Shown in pieces: positions 1 to 12,549 of a DNA stretch of 64,000 nucleotides. The notes beneath the pieces are model-generated. The model did no database searches. It saw only the letters and a program-made list of their open reading frames with translations, and was not told where the DNA came from. The DNA lies in assembly GCA_013398055.1 (NCBI GenBank), contig VZRS01007670.1, positions 1,010,947 through 1,074,946 on the forward strand, read 5' to 3'. Origin of the DNA: Ifrita kowaldi. Taxonomy: Eukaryota > Chordata > Aves > Passeriformes > Cinclosomatidae. Each line of letters starts with the position of its first letter. The stretch's first letter is position 1. The translations under genes and the position numbers were made by a program.

Positions 1-691
1 TAGTTTGACTTCAGTTAATGGGCTAACCAATAATAGCTTCAGGAAATATTTTGTCTTTTCCTTCCTACTACGTTGCACAATGGTGTGTATTCTCTGGCAT
101 TCTGAGTTTCAGTGTTGAAGTCAGGCATTTATCAGAATATGTACAGGATGTATTCAGTTATTTTCTGTGAAAATTATAGAACAAAAGCAAGGAAAGGAAT
201 TTTTGCAGTTCTGAGCATGTGTGGATGGCACTCCTAGATGCCATATCCAGACTTAGGCCAAAAAAAAATGGAAATTCCACAAGCAAGTGAGAGACTTTGC
301 ATGATATTGTATACAGAAAATATCCTTATATTTGTGAGAAAGTATGCTTTCTGCTGCTACTTTAATACTCACTTGCATTAAATAAATAATTTACTCAAGG
401 GAATAAAGAAGACCTAAAAAAATGACCAAACTTTTATACTCATTGGAATGGATGTACCTCAATTTCTTAACTTTAACTATATCAAGAGACAATGAATGAA
501 AAACTTGCAATGATATATTGGATAAATAGGTGAGTTTATGTCAAGTATGATGATTTAAATGAGTGGATTTATGTTATCCAAGAGGAAATTGTTTCCCACA
601 AGGTTTAAACCAGAAAAAGTTCTAACAGAAATACATTAAATGCATCAAAAACTACTGATGTTTTAGAAATAGGGCTTCAAGCTTTCCTACT
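1..691. other. AT-rich non-coding flank, no gene seen
   Basis: Unique-looking AT-rich sequence with short poly-A runs and frequent stops in all frames. No splice-bounded open segment or recognisable repeat was seen. It ends at the 5' target-site base of the LTR that begins at 692. Confidence 0.5.
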
Positions 692-839
692 TGTCCTGGT
701 TTCACCTGGGATAGAGGTAGTTTCTTCCCAGTAGCTGATACAGTGTTGTGTTTTGGATTCAGAATGATAGTAATGTTGATAACGTTAATGTTGATTTTGG
801 TTTTGGCTAAGTTGTGTTCATCCTAAATCAAAGGCTTTT

Positions 840-855
840 TTGTGTGTGTGTGTGT
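840..855. repeat. (TG)n microsatellite inside the LTR
   Basis: About seven TG units following a short T run. The repeat lies in the U3 part of the LTR and may differ in length between individuals. Confidence 0.8.
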
Positions 856-1071
856 CTCATGTTCTGCCAGTGAAAAGGTACACCTAAGAAAAACTGGAGA
901 CAGCATTGCTGGGATGGGCGACCTGAATTGGCCACACCATAGCAGGTTATGTCCAGTATATGAACTGGGGAAGTTTCCCAGAAGGTTGGCCAATTTAGGT
1001 TTAGGAATGTGGTCTGGCATTGGCCAGTGGGTCAGTGCCTCACCTGCTTGACTTGTTTTCTATCCTCTTTC

Positions 1072-1112
1072 ATTATTATTATTATAATTTACTATTATTA
1101 CATATTAGTTTG
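1072..1112. repeat. (ATT)n low-complexity tract inside the LTR
   Basis: A run of ATT-type units with imperfections. The same position in the related LTR at 59617-60223 has an ATA/AAT-rich tract on the opposite strand, so this is a family trait and not a later expansion. Confidence 0.8.
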
Positions 1113-1319
1113 TTTTCCATTATTAAACTGTTCTTATCTCAATCTACAAGTTTTATTTTTGATTCTTCCCCCATTCTCCTGGGGGAAGAGGGTAGAGAGG
1201 GAGTCTTGAGTGAGCAGCTCTGTGGTGCTTATTACCAGCTGGGCTTAAACTCTGACATTACTGAGGAGTCAAAAGCCTTCCAAATACAGCATACAGCTGC
1301 AGCTGCAGATTTGGTAAAA

Positions 1320-1548
1320 TTGTCTCAAACTAGATATAAGATAAACTTTTTAGACTATGAGGGTAGTGAAACACTGGAACAGGTTTCCCAGAGACGTGGT
1401 AGATGTCCCATCCCTGAAAACATTCAAAACCATGGACAGGACTCTAAGGAATCTGTCTATTTGAAGATGTCCCTGCTTATTTCAGGGGGTTTGGATTAGA
1501 TGGCCTTTAAAGGTCCCTCCCAATCTAGATCATTCTATGATTCTGTGG
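1320..1548 (+). mobile_element. CR1 LINE, 5'-truncated 3' end
   Basis: Reads in one frame as the C-terminal end of the CR1 ORF2 protein: KHWNRFPRDVVDVPSL is clear, and the frame runs on to a TGA. This is followed by the CR1 3' untranslated block (GGCCTTTAAAGGTCCCTCCC) and the terminal ATTCTATGATTCTGTG. CR1 copies are normally 5'-truncated and end at this 3' motif, as here. The 5' boundary is uncertain by about 30 bases. It lies about 60 bases downstream of the LTR and is an independent insertion. It cannot encode a working enzyme. Confidence 0.93.
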
Positions 1549-3697
1549 TTATATACTCTTTCTGTGTACTTTCATTATTTTACTTTATTCAATTTTTGTT
1601 TATCCCTAGCCCCATAAATTGCCTCTTTTTTGCTCAGAAATAAATCTGGAGCCAAGAAATACTAACATGGTGGTCAGTCTACCTACTTAGGAGAACAGAG
1701 TTCTGTACTCCCTCCTGCTTTCCTGTTTGCAAACGTATGTCACGTAAAATACCATTCTCTACTCAATTGGTCACATTCCACTGGTGAGTCTCTTTTATTT
1801 TACTACTTTGCTCTGCAAGTTTCTTTCATTGGTATATCACTTGTCACTGAAATGAGTAAAATAATGCACAAGTTATTTGCTCTGGGGATTGATGAATAAA
1901 CCATTTGGATTGATTGGTTAACCCTTGGAGCAGTATATACCTGTGGTGGGTTATGCTGTGTAAAGCAGTGGGGTCTGGATAGATCGGTAGACTCGCAAGA
2001 TGTGGGAAAGCAGAGTGAGATCTAAACATCAGAGATCAAACAAAAAATCCTAGGAAATTTTCAAAAGGATGCAGAAGACACTTCACATTATCCATTTCAA
2101 GGTAAACCACTGAAAGCTTTTAAAGTAGATTGATTAGGAAATATTAAAACTCTAAAGTATTCTAGAACCGTGGAAGCTTCAAGAATCAGTAAAAAACCAA
2201 TATTGTTACAAGATGATGTTTAGCAAACAGGTTCCTGTAAGTCAGAGCTCATTACCCGAAGTTGTGGCAACCTATGAAAATGGAAGATAGGTTATTGGTT
2301 CATATGATGATGTTTCAAGCTACATAGTCAGGTCAGCTTGTTTGGAGTTTTTTTGTCAGACAAATGATCTCTACACTGTGTTCCTTGTTCTGGTGTAAAG
2401 TTACAAATAGCTGTGCTTTCAACAACTGGTCAGAGAGACACTTGAGTAAGGATAAGATAACCTTACTGATGAGCTCAGAAAACAGCTATTTCAAGTGCAG
2501 GATAGTTAATGAACAAAAGCCTGAGATGTCTTCGTTTCTTGAACACTTGTTTTAGAGTAGTGAATCAGGAGAAAAAGTCACCACACTCATTAAACTATAT
2601 TCTTTCTGAACATTGTTTTTTTTATGAATAAAAGTATTTCCAGTTCTATACCAGTTAAAATATCTGGAGGTGTAGCTAGGGATGCAGTTATCTCTCCACA
2701 GCACAATAAAATAAAAGTTAAACAATAAGCAATAGGTGCTGTCGAACACCTCTCAGCAGAGATCTGGATAAATACACAAAGAAATGATTACAGGGAGTGT
2801 CACTGCCATTTTTCAAGCTGTATTGCACTGAATAATACACACTGAAAAGGAAAAGAAATTATTCCCCTCTGTGATCCCATAGTCAGCAGATATTTTGTTG
2901 ATCTAGTACCAGTCAGACAAAACAGGTGTTTGATCTTGCATGAGCACGCGCCCAAAGGCCTTTAATGTGTCACAGTCATTAATGCCAATGACATTTTCAC
3001 TGACCTGCTAGAATCCTTTAACTCTTTCTAGACAACATTTTGTGACATATCCATCCTCCCAATTAAATCTGATGATCACTTGGTTGAGTGAATATTCTCA
3101 GGAGCAAAGGGAAAAAGTGTTCTCCATTGTCTTTTAAATTACAGATCATGATGATGGCCACATGACACTTAATTAGCAAAATACTGAGTGGAATGCGTTT
3201 TGTAATTTAGCTTGAAAATGACCTTTATATTACAGAAGTCGGTGATGTGTGGGTTAGTATGGCACTAAATGTATCAGAAGAGCTAGAGTGAGACGAAATA
3301 TTGCATTACATACTGGTAAAGATTTACAAAAATAAATACATGACAGCAGTATAATTTTGTACTTTCACCTCTTATGAATGTTTTAAAGGCAAGCATCTTC
3401 ATTTGGCAGTCAGAGAATTATTTTTTTCTTGTGGCATGTGTACAAAGCAAGAAAGAAATTCTGTGTCATTTAGAAAATTCACTAAAACTAAAAACCTAGG
3501 GAGAGATATTTAGGTATCTTTATTAAACAATCTCTGAGGCTTTCAGAAGGCAAAGCTCAGGTGTACTTTATCTCCTTGTGGGTTTATGTGTAAATCTTTC
3601 TGTAGTGTAAACAGACTAGGCGTAGGATGACTTATTTTGACCACTATCCTCAGCAACTCCACATGCTGTGCAGACAAAGCTTTTGAAAGGTTCATTG
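1549..3697. other. Long AT-rich stretch, nothing recognised
   Basis: No repeat family, RNA gene or convincing exon was seen. The open frames here are under 65 codons, overlap on both strands and lack splice-site or codon support. Confidence 0.5.
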
Positions 3698-3950
3698 TTA
3701 GCTATTAAGGAGACAGATGGGATTTGCAGCCAGCCTGCACTCCAGATACCTTATAACAGTGTTGCTGAGAGGCATGAAGTTAGTGGGCTTGCATAGTTTT
3801 ACAGCCATGGAAGTGAACATACAGGTGTCATCTGGCACCATGCTGAGCCAAACCCCACAGAAATTTGAGCGGCTTTTCTTTGCAAGGCTAGATATAACAT
3901 CCTGATAGTTCTGGAGATGGCTGTTCTCCATCTTGCAGGTTTTATACCAA
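3698..3950. other. GC-richer block open on both strands, unidentified
   Basis: This segment has clearly fewer AT runs than its surroundings. It carries overlapping open frames on both strands, minus 3698-3931 and plus 3717-3905. Low stop density on both strands at once is expected from base composition alone, so neither frame is proof of coding. It may be an old unrecognised repeat or a conserved element. It sits about 120 bases before the candidate exon at 4074. Confidence 0.3.
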
Positions 3951-4073
3951 AATGTATACTGGCATGGAGATGTGCAACGAAACCACTGCCTTCCACAACT
4001 ACATAGTAAAAGGGGAATTAGACATACCTAAGTTTTTATAGGTTTTCTATCTCTATTTCCATTACCATTGCAG

Positions 4074-4283
4074 GGATGTAGAGACAGATACTACAGGGGT
4101 AATAAAGGTCCTCTCTATCCAATTGACATTTCCACAGCTATGGATGACCTTTCTACTCTTCAGTTAGTATTTTCAGACCACCTTGCCCCACATTGTCTTG
4201 TCAAAGTCAGAACTGAAACTGGAAAAACAAGATCCCCAAAGCCAGGTTATAAATCTAGGCAGAACCTGTCTGTTTTATTGAAG
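4074..4283 (+). other. Candidate internal exon, 70 codons, unidentified
   Basis: The segment is preceded by a good acceptor: a pyrimidine-rich stretch ending ttaccattgcag. It is followed by a near-ideal donor, TTGAAG|GTAAGTG. The 210 bases between are open in one frame from the first base to the last, which makes a phase 0-0 exon of 70 residues. Readable pieces are GCRDRYYRGNKGPLYP near the start, MDDLSTLQLVFSDHL in the middle and KSRQNLSVLLK at the end. I do not recognise the family. It could be a protein-coding exon, an exon of a long non-coding RNA, or a chance combination, because in 64 kb of AT-rich DNA some exon look-alikes are expected. No neighbouring exon with a matching phase was identified. 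Confidence 0.35.
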
Positions 4284-5099
4284 GTAAGTGCTGTAAGCTG
4301 TCTCCTGTCCTCATGTCTGCCAAGTTCAATGGGATGAGAGCCAGACAGTAGGCACTAATGAGTGGCAGACCTTGACACTGAAGACAATGAAGTGTATTCA
4401 GAAAACTAAGGAAAGCACGGAAGTTTTAAATATGAGAAGAAAACAGAGAATTTTTTCCACATGTTAGTGTATGAGTTACTGAACTTCCGTATTATGCTGT
4501 GTGCTCAGGAGAGAGCAAAGATCGTGGGTCAGGGAAGCGTCACCTTCTAGTCAGTCATTCACTGGTGCCCCCTAGGAATATTTTCTTCTCTAGTACGTTC
4601 TCTCCATTCTTCATGATGCCTCTGCACAAGTGTGAGAATCTACCAGGTGCAATGCAGTAGAAGGTGGTGCTTGACAGAACATGAATTTTTACGTCAGTTC
4701 CACTTTTTCCTGTTAATGACCATGACACACAGTTACCATGATGCCTGAAGTGTCTGCTCCTCTCCTAGCCTTAGGCATTTGACACAACAGGGTGTGGGGG
4801 TACAACTCTCATCCTTACCTCACCTCCAGGCTGCACTATGACCATAGAAATGCTCACTAGGCCTTGGCCTTGACAAACATTACCCAGGCTAAGCTCCTCT
4901 TGCACTTATCAGAAACACTCTCTGTTCCCCAGAAGTTATGATGTCCACTGGTCTCCTATTTTTTTTAACAAATGGGTGGGAAAATTTATGTTTCTTACCT
5001 GAATAACAATCCGGGTGGAAAAGCATTTTTGTTATTGAAATTTCAAGGAAAGTTATTGACCCAAATTACATCAAGGATGGAAAATTATTATGCCTTAAA
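4284..5099. other. Non-coding stretch, nothing recognised
   Basis: Downstream of the candidate exon the frame closes within about 20 codons. The remaining sequence shows no known repeat signature. If the exon is real, this is the start of its intron. Confidence 0.4.
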
Positions 5100-5650
5100 C
5101 CAACTCTCTTGTGATCCTATAAACCATGGTCCGCAATGAGACCCTTTGAGCTCTCCTGGACTGCAGCAGGCTGTGACCAGCAAACTCCCTCTCACTCGGA
5201 TACCTCTCAGAGCCAGCAACCTCTCAAGTGAGCTATACTCGAAGGACCACCACCAAAAGCCAGCGATGGAGCCTGGGCTATCTCCACTCCTCCAGGCTCA
5301 ATCCTTCACTCATTGCAAAGATGAAAAGGGCATTTTTCACAGGTATATACACCTTGGCTATATTTTTTAGATCTCTGTGTGTGCATGTGCAAATGCTATG
5401 GCAAATATATTATGAATGTTGCTCTCTTAGCTTTTTTAAGTATGTATGATTTGTAAGTAAATTAGGTTTAGAAGTGCTTACAGTAAATTCTAAAGAATCT
5501 TTTGTTAAGGCTATTGATGGAGTGCTCTTAAGTTTAAATTCTTTTAAAACCTTCAGCCTAAACCATTGGTCAATCCCAGGGCTAAATTTGGAGAGGGGTC
5601 CACTCTGAACCTTGAGACTCAACAGAAGAGTCTGCCTTATTCCTTTTTAT
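5100..5650 (+). mobile_element. Possible old LTR-like or retroelement block
   Basis: A patch at about 5130-5300 is rich in CTCC, CAGC and GACC words (for example ctggactgcagcaggctgtg), out of character with the AT-rich surroundings. It is followed by a T-rich and then mixed segment to about 5650. This texture resembles avian LTR sequence. I could not find TG...CA ends with a target-site duplication, so both the element type and its limits are guesses. It could instead be a CpG-depleted conserved element. Confidence 0.25.
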
Positions 5651-8600
5651 CCTTACTCTTTCCCAATTTTACCCTTTTCCCTCCCTAACTTCCATGTAGA
5701 TAATTTTAGGTTGATTTTAATCTGATTTTTCTCAGTGTACTGTAACAATTTAGTAAGTAGTAGAGTGAACAACAGTAGCAGACTTGCCATTAACTGTTGT
5801 CAACTTTCACTTTTGTATTAAAACTCCTTTTGCCAATACCTTTGCTGGTGATTCTTTGAGTGACCTGAAAGACTCATTTCTGACAAAGGATCACAGACAG
5901 CAGGCAATCTGAAAAAGAAAAAAGCAGAAAAGCCAATCTCATCACATGTCAATGACAAGGAAGAGGAGAAAAGGGATTTGGTTGTCCCAGTTATATTGAA
6001 ATTAGGCTATCAGTTCTGGTGGTGGGAGGTCTACCCAAGCCTTCTCTGTTTAAGTGTCTGTCAAGCATAGTATGAAACACACATATGCACAAATATATGA
6101 CCCTGCTGGAGCTTCTGAATGTCTTCGCAGCATGATGTGCAAATGCTGCTATGCTCTGTTAATCTAAATCTGTGTAAAGTATAAGAAAAGCAATGTACCA
6201 TATACTGCAGTAATAGACATATGATCTGAATCTTGAATTCAACCCATTCTATGAAATATTTAACTATTATCTTGGGTATTTTCAAAGTCATAGGAAAGAT
6301 GATGAAGAATAAAAGGGAACTGCAGGGGGTTTTGTATATCTTCTTAATTTGGAAATGGAAAAGAACAGTCTAACAGCTATCTTTTGCAAAATTATCATAA
6401 GAGGGTTGTAGTTTCTTTAGATTAGTTAGCAAATTGTTGTCTGGTTTGAGTCTTTTTAACTTAATCTGTATGCAGAAGCAACATAACACTTTGGTGTGTC
6501 TACCCCAGGAATGACTTCTAGATGCCATTGCATTATAAATCATTAAAAAACCACTAAATTCATAATGACCCTTACATTAAACTCACTGAATAGATTATAG
6601 TACATTTAATGGCCCATGCCCGCCCTTTTTTTTTCAGTGACACTTAGGGTTGGAGAGTTGTCATTTACACAGTTTTCTTTATATAGAAGTGGATTGTATT
6701 GCTTTTCACCTTGTTGTATGTTCATGGCTTTGAGTAGCAGCTTTTTGTAGGTTTTCTTTGTAGAGGACAAAAGCTCGCCCTCCCCATCATTATTTCTCCT
6801 TTGAGTTCTCTGAAAAAAATGCTTTCAAACACTCTCCTGTCCCTCTAAACATAAAGACAACATAGAACAAGATGAAGATACGGCAACTCCCTTCCCCCAG
6901 TATTAGCTTTCCCTTCCTTTGGTAAACTCTAGTGGTTTGAACTATCATTAAAAGGAATTTGGTTTTTTTCTACTTTAAGCCTTCCCTATTAAGTGAGAGT
7001 TCTGCACATCACAGAACTACAAGTCAGTTGCAGAATACATGTTGTGGTAAGTAGAATTAACCTCTTGACCTTAAGTTCTTCTCTCCTGGGATGCACACAG
7101 ATATTTCTCTAACCGTGAAGAAGTTTTTACAGGCAAACAAAGGATGGCTTTTTGCAGCTATTTCTCATTGAAAGTTGAGCTAGTAGCCCACAGAATTCAA
7201 GTTCTTAGGCTATATTAGCTGTACTTAGTGAAATTAAAGTCGGGAGTTTCCTCTAAACATCTATCTTTTCAAGGGCAAAAATGCATCCACAGTTATGCAT
7301 CCACCCCATTTTGACTTGGGAAAATGAAATGCCGCATTTATATTAAAAACCAGATTTGTTGTACTTCTTCGTTGGTTCTTATAAAGGTGTATTTGCAAGC
7401 GGCTGCATGCATTTCTTAATGTTTCGCTTTTTTATAAAAAACAGTATACACATGATTTTGCAGAAAATGGCTGGAAATGAAGCGCTGGCTGTCAAAACCA
7501 AAAAACTTTTAAAAAAACAATAACAGAGAAGAAATTATTTCACTAGTTCTATTAGGAATGGTTCTGCAAAATCTGAAATTCAGCTGAATGCAATAAAGCT
7601 TGACAATACTTTGAGCCTGACATAATAAAGCCAAAATATTTCAGTAGAAAAATTTGTTGTTTCCTAGAAATGCAAGAAAAATATATTGAATAACAGATGC
7701 AAATAAAAGCTATATTGTTATTGATAGCATTAGGACCAAGAATGAACACCTTACACTGTAAATGACGACCAATGTCTATTTATCATGAAAGTTTTAGGTT
7801 GATCATGCAGCAAAGACAACAGTGGATCAAGTTTTGTGTGTAATTAATTTTTTTTTTCTCTTATGAGTGAGAAAGAAAGCAGTAAAATTTGAATAATAGT
7901 TTCCAGGATAATTTTCTGGCCAATTTAGAGAAGAATTACTTGTTAATTTCCCATTAATATATGGGAAATTATGTAAATTGTGTAACCAAACTAAATTTTA
8001 TAATTCTCCTGAGAAGGTGTCTGTGTGTTACCCTTTATTTCACTGTTTCAGATGAAGGTAGAAGAAATAAAGAGATTTATTCAGATAACAACTTTTAGCT
8101 TGTAAGAGATACTTTTAATTTTGTTCAAAAAAAAATAAAATCAATTGACTTAGAAAAGCATTAGACCTTATTGTGTGAAACACATTGTTTTGCCAAGACA
8201 GGTGGACATATGAATCTCTGGGGTGTTTGCATGTTTTACATTTTACAGTAATACTTATCTTACTTGTGGACATAACTACAAAAACAAAATCTCTCACACT
8301 GTGCTGGTACAAGAGGACACAATTTGTACTTCTGCAAAATTATATAATACAGTATTTTGGTTCCTCACTGTATAATTAGAAACTTTAGAAAAGTGGCATA
8401 TTTGTACATCTGATGGGAAGATACGTGTATTTTCAAGCAACCAAGTTTTCTAGAATAGGGAAATCCTGAAATGTCTTTGGGCTCTTCATTGTATGACACA
8501 TTTGTACTCCAAAAGGCCTTAAGTACTGTACAGAAAGAGTAAAATATTCGTCTTGTAGAATGATTGTAACTAGTGGAATGGTTGTAACTAGTGGCCTCTT

Positions 8601-11600
8601 AATCCAGTTAATGGGTCTTAACAATCTACTGTGCTAACTCTGTCATGTTACTTCTATAAGCACATGTTCTTAGTTCATGAGAAGGAAAAGTAATCTAAAT
8701 TCAGCCTCTAATGAATGACTTGAACAAGCTTACTGTTGTTCTGTAACAATGTTTCTATACAATTTCTATTATTCTTTGTAATGTTTTGTGACTTAGTAAG
8801 CTTCTGCAGCTTGATAGTGAAAAGGGTTTTTTAAAATTTCTTGGTTTTTCAGAGTGTCCCACAAGGACACTAAGGGATGACTTTTACATCATGTTAGTAT
8901 ACATGAAATTTCTTAAGAAAGGAGAAAACCCCTATCAAGATATGGAGGAATACATTTATCCAATAAAATTTTATACAATGCAATTAAAGAAAGGTAAAGG
9001 GACATTTTCCTCAGGTGAAACTACCTGGTTTTAGGCCAGTCGAGCGACATTAGAGAGATAGTTCATTGCTTATATGTTTCTGCAGTAAAAATATATACTG
9101 AAAATTGTTGCAGTGTTTTCAATAGCCTCACTTTGTCTCTCTCAGGGAAAACGTGATGGTTTGCTCTGCTAAGACCAGTGAAAGCATGGGAGAAAGGAAG
9201 CTCACCTGGAAAGAATGTCTCTTATGAGCACAAAGAGCATCTGTGCAGGTAATACATACATATGTACTTTAAGGAATTCTGCCGTTTGGTGTTGGTAGCA
9301 CAGCAGATGTGAGACTGAATGAGAAATTTGAACAGGAAGAAGCAATTGTTTCCACAAATTCTTACTTTACCGTAAGGGGAGGAACCATAAGAAAACATCA
9401 AGTCTCATACTGGAACATATATTCCTATTCCCAGGAGACTGAAAGGGCAAATCATCTATATCAATAAGATTGAGTAACTTGAAAAACTAAAGATATGGGG
9501 TTTTCTTTAATGACAAATAATGAGATACCATTGAACTTAAAACAATGGAGGTGTTTTTGACAAGGAAAACCCACTAAATTTAAAATGTGTGTCAATAATT
9601 ACAGTAAGTAGCTTGCAAGAAAAAGACACCTGTATTTCTCTGTCAGACTGCTTGCTTACGAACATTAAAGACAAAAATATGTGTCCATTAAAATTTATTA
9701 AAGTTACATACATACAAATATAAATATTTTATTACATAAATATTTATTATATTTCTGAAATAGGGGATCAGTTACTACTCTTTTTTCTCTAAAGGCAAAA
9801 AACCTGGTTGTATCATTGATGCAACATATACATCCCGATTTCTAAATTGGATGTTTTATGGTTGTTTTCTGAGCTCTCAGGATAGTCTCATAGGTTTTAT
9901 TCTACACTTCTGATTCAGTCATTTTCTTGTCTGGTCAACCTAGATTTTATCATTCTATCTGGCCTATTGACTGCTGTGTAATAAGAACTGCTTTGAAATT
10001 TGAGACAGAGAATCTGCCTTTTGTAATCCTTTCCTAAAGAAAAGCTGAAGCATCTCAAAGCAGGAAGGCATAAGACCCAGTTCTCACTGCCAGTTTGTAG
10101 CCATTTGGAGCCAGATAGATTAGACAAGCTGTTCACATATGATAAATTCAAAGTGTCAGACTTGATGTTGATGTACAGAATAATTTTGTGACGTAGAATA
10201 CTTGGTGCAGACGTGACAGATGCAAAGTATGACAACAAGGTCCATGGCACCTCTGAGATGCCTTGAGCTGGAGGTGTTATTTCTCCTTTCCCATAAATCT
10301 GGGATGTTTTAGAATCATGGGTATAGAGAAAACTGTCCTGAGACATTATGTACTCAAGAATAATGTCTCCTCTTGCAGCAGCCTTTTTTCATATCACCTT
10401 TTATCTTCTTGTTGCTACTTGAATTTTATGTAGCATTTAAAATATCTTATCATATAAACTTCATATTTTAGTTATTTTTTAATGGTATTTGTTGTATATT
10501 TGGGTAATCTGGATCTTAATCTTTTGTCAAACATTTCAGCATATGATAAATCCACTTTAAAGGGGTTTTTTTTCACATTCAGTGACAGAAATCTGAATTA
10601 ACTTCCCATTTTTTCTAGACTTTCTTTCAACTTAAACTTATTTGCAACATGGTCTTTGAGTTTTAGATAACAGAGCTCTCAATAATTTTATCAAATATTT
10701 TTTGAGAAAAAAAATCTTCCTTCTGATATTTGTCTTGTTTCTCAAAAATTTTATTTTGTTTCTAATTTCTACATATAAGCTTGATTTTAATCCTTTTATC
10801 CTCATTCACCTATAAATCTAATCCATTCAAGAATTATTTTTTTTTTTACTGTTCATATATACTCACCATGGGAACAGTTTTATCACTAAATGGTCTAAGC
10901 TTTTCTAAGCATTATATGTCAATGTGTTACATGTCTGCATTTTCTTCATAACATCAAGTTCAGATGTCACTCTGACCTATGTATCAGCACCCAGCTTTAT
11001 TTAATTGTTCTAAAGGCCGTGTTGACGCCAGAGAATGCAAGATGCTTACAAGATGAAATTATGGTAATGTTCTATTTGTAAGTTAAGTGCTGTTGAGGTA
11101 GAATAAAGGTAATACTGAACAAGCAAAACAATATATTGCAATTATGTTACAGGATAAATTCAGCTTGCACTGAATATAGGACATGGGAGGTGAAAAGGTA
11201 CGCTCGTCTTTTCTGTTCAGCTTTGGTTTTCACAAGATGAAGCATTCAACATATGTAATTCAGCTTCCTGCCAAGCCAAGAAAATTATGAACATGAGAGC
11301 AAATAAGCAAAACTTTACTTTCTGAAAATGATTTTGTGATTTTCATAAAACAAAAGAATGCTAAATGTGTATCTTTTTTGCACTTGTGTACAAGTATCCA
11401 ATAATTTCTAAATTCTGCTTAGAAAATCAGGTTTCATAAAAGAACAGTATTTAGCTGACCTATCTTTAATAGTTATAGCTGTACATTTTCTCACATTGTT
11501 TTTTAAAACATGACAAATTCTAATTGTTTTTTTTAGGTTAAAATAAGATTTTCACAGTAACAAATCCCTAACTGAAATTACAGCTTGTCTAACTGTTTCA

Positions 11601-12387
11601 TGTTTTCATAAACGTTTTCAAAATTGCTTTCTCATTTTTAGTTCTTGAATAAACAACATTCAGGCTACTGAAGCTAATTCCTCTTCATGCATGTTGCGTA
11701 GTTTCACATTCTGACCAAAACAACTAATAATCACTTTTTGCTTCTCTTCCTTTACAATTGTTACACACACCCTCATGAAGAGACATAAAGGGAGTTTTAA
11801 CATGTTTCATTCATCCTGCTCTGCATGTAGATGTTACATTTCACTGGGTTCCTTATTTGGGAGGCATAACACTCTATACCTTTCCTTCCTCTACCTTTCT
11901 TGTTTCAACCTCACTTCTGGTGTTATGCAATATTTTGGTGGAATGAAAAAGGAGAACTGTAAGACAGGGGGTGTATTCTGCTGAATATTAGGTAAAACAT
12001 AATGTAAATCAGTAAATATTAAAGAAGCGTTCATGAGGAAGAGCATAGAAGCAAATAAAGACATACATGTGCTTCTCTGTCTGGATCCAATTCTAAAACG
12101 AAAACTAGTAGGTCCAAAGCAGAATGTTAAACTGTAAAAATATTTACCTCTTTGTGTACAGGATACAGATTATGTAGACTTCAGTCTATGTGGCTTATAC
12201 ATTCCTTCAATATTTCTTTTCATCACTGTAGATAAATAAATAATTACATGACTTTTATGACCCTATGATTATTCAGTAGATATTTATGCCACATTAACCT
12301 GTATATTTACTTAGAATAAAGGAAGAAATAAGTTCATGGAGAAAATAACAACAACAACAAAAAAATGCATAAATTGACTCTTGACAC
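5651..12387. other. Long AT-rich non-coding region
   Basis: About 6.7 kb without a recognisable repeat, RNA gene or exon. It contains short poly-A and poly-T runs and an 18-bp two-copy tandem duplication at 8558-8593. The longest open frame is 143 codons on the minus strand at 9915-10346. That frame shows no family resemblance, and one frame of this length is expected by chance in this much sequence. Confidence 0.5.
8558..8593. repeat. 18-bp tandem duplication, two copies
   Basis: Two consecutive copies of gaatgattgtaactagtg differing at one base (17 of 18 match). A simple replication-slippage product, with no sign of function. Confidence 0.9.
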
Positions 12388-12400
12388 AAGGGTAATTTCT

Positions 12401-12430
12401 GCTTGGATAAAATGCAAATTTTATCCAAGC
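12401..12430. repeat. Perfect 13-bp inverted repeat (hairpin)
   Basis: The left arm gcttggataaaat (12401-12413) and the right arm attttatccaagc (12418-12430) are exact reverse complements around a 4-base loop, gcaa. It lies about 120 bases upstream of the CR1 at 12550. It is not a terminator in this eukaryotic setting. It could be a cruciform-prone site or the remnant of a small inverted duplication. Confidence 0.93.
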
Positions 12431-12549
12431 AACAAAAACAGGGTCTCATTTATTTTTGCATTTTATATTTTTAAGGCACAAAAAGGAAACAATAACATAC
12501 CAAGAAGGCATGACACTTTCAATTTCAGATTACAGAAATATCCTAAAAT

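Larger units (their letters stand above)
692..1257 (+). mobile_element. Solo LTR of an avian ERVL-type endogenous retrovirus
   Basis: The element starts TGTCCTGGTTTC and ends CTGACA, giving the TG...CA ends of a retroviral LTR. The layout matches a widespread avian LTR family: an opening with CCTGGTTTC and GGGATAGAG, a TATA-like agtatatgaa near 956, an (ATT)n tract at about 1072-1112, an ATTAAA poly-A signal at 1122-1127, then a CTGGGGGAAGAG block. It is flanked by ctact (687-691) and ttact (1258-1262), a 5-bp target-site duplication with one mismatch, which is the size expected of ERVL integrases. No internal retroviral genes adjoin it, so it is a solo LTR left by recombination. The 159-codon open frame running from here to 1499 crosses the LTR and the next CR1 and is not a gene. 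The family name in a repeat library is not known to me. Confidence 0.87.

Noticed and set aside
1020..1499. 159-codon plus-strand open frame
   Set aside because: It runs through the end of an LTR and into a CR1 in a frame different from the CR1 ORF2 frame.
9915..10346. 143-codon minus-strand open frame
   Set aside because: No recognisable motif, no splice context, and about the length expected once by chance in 64 kb of AT-rich sequence.
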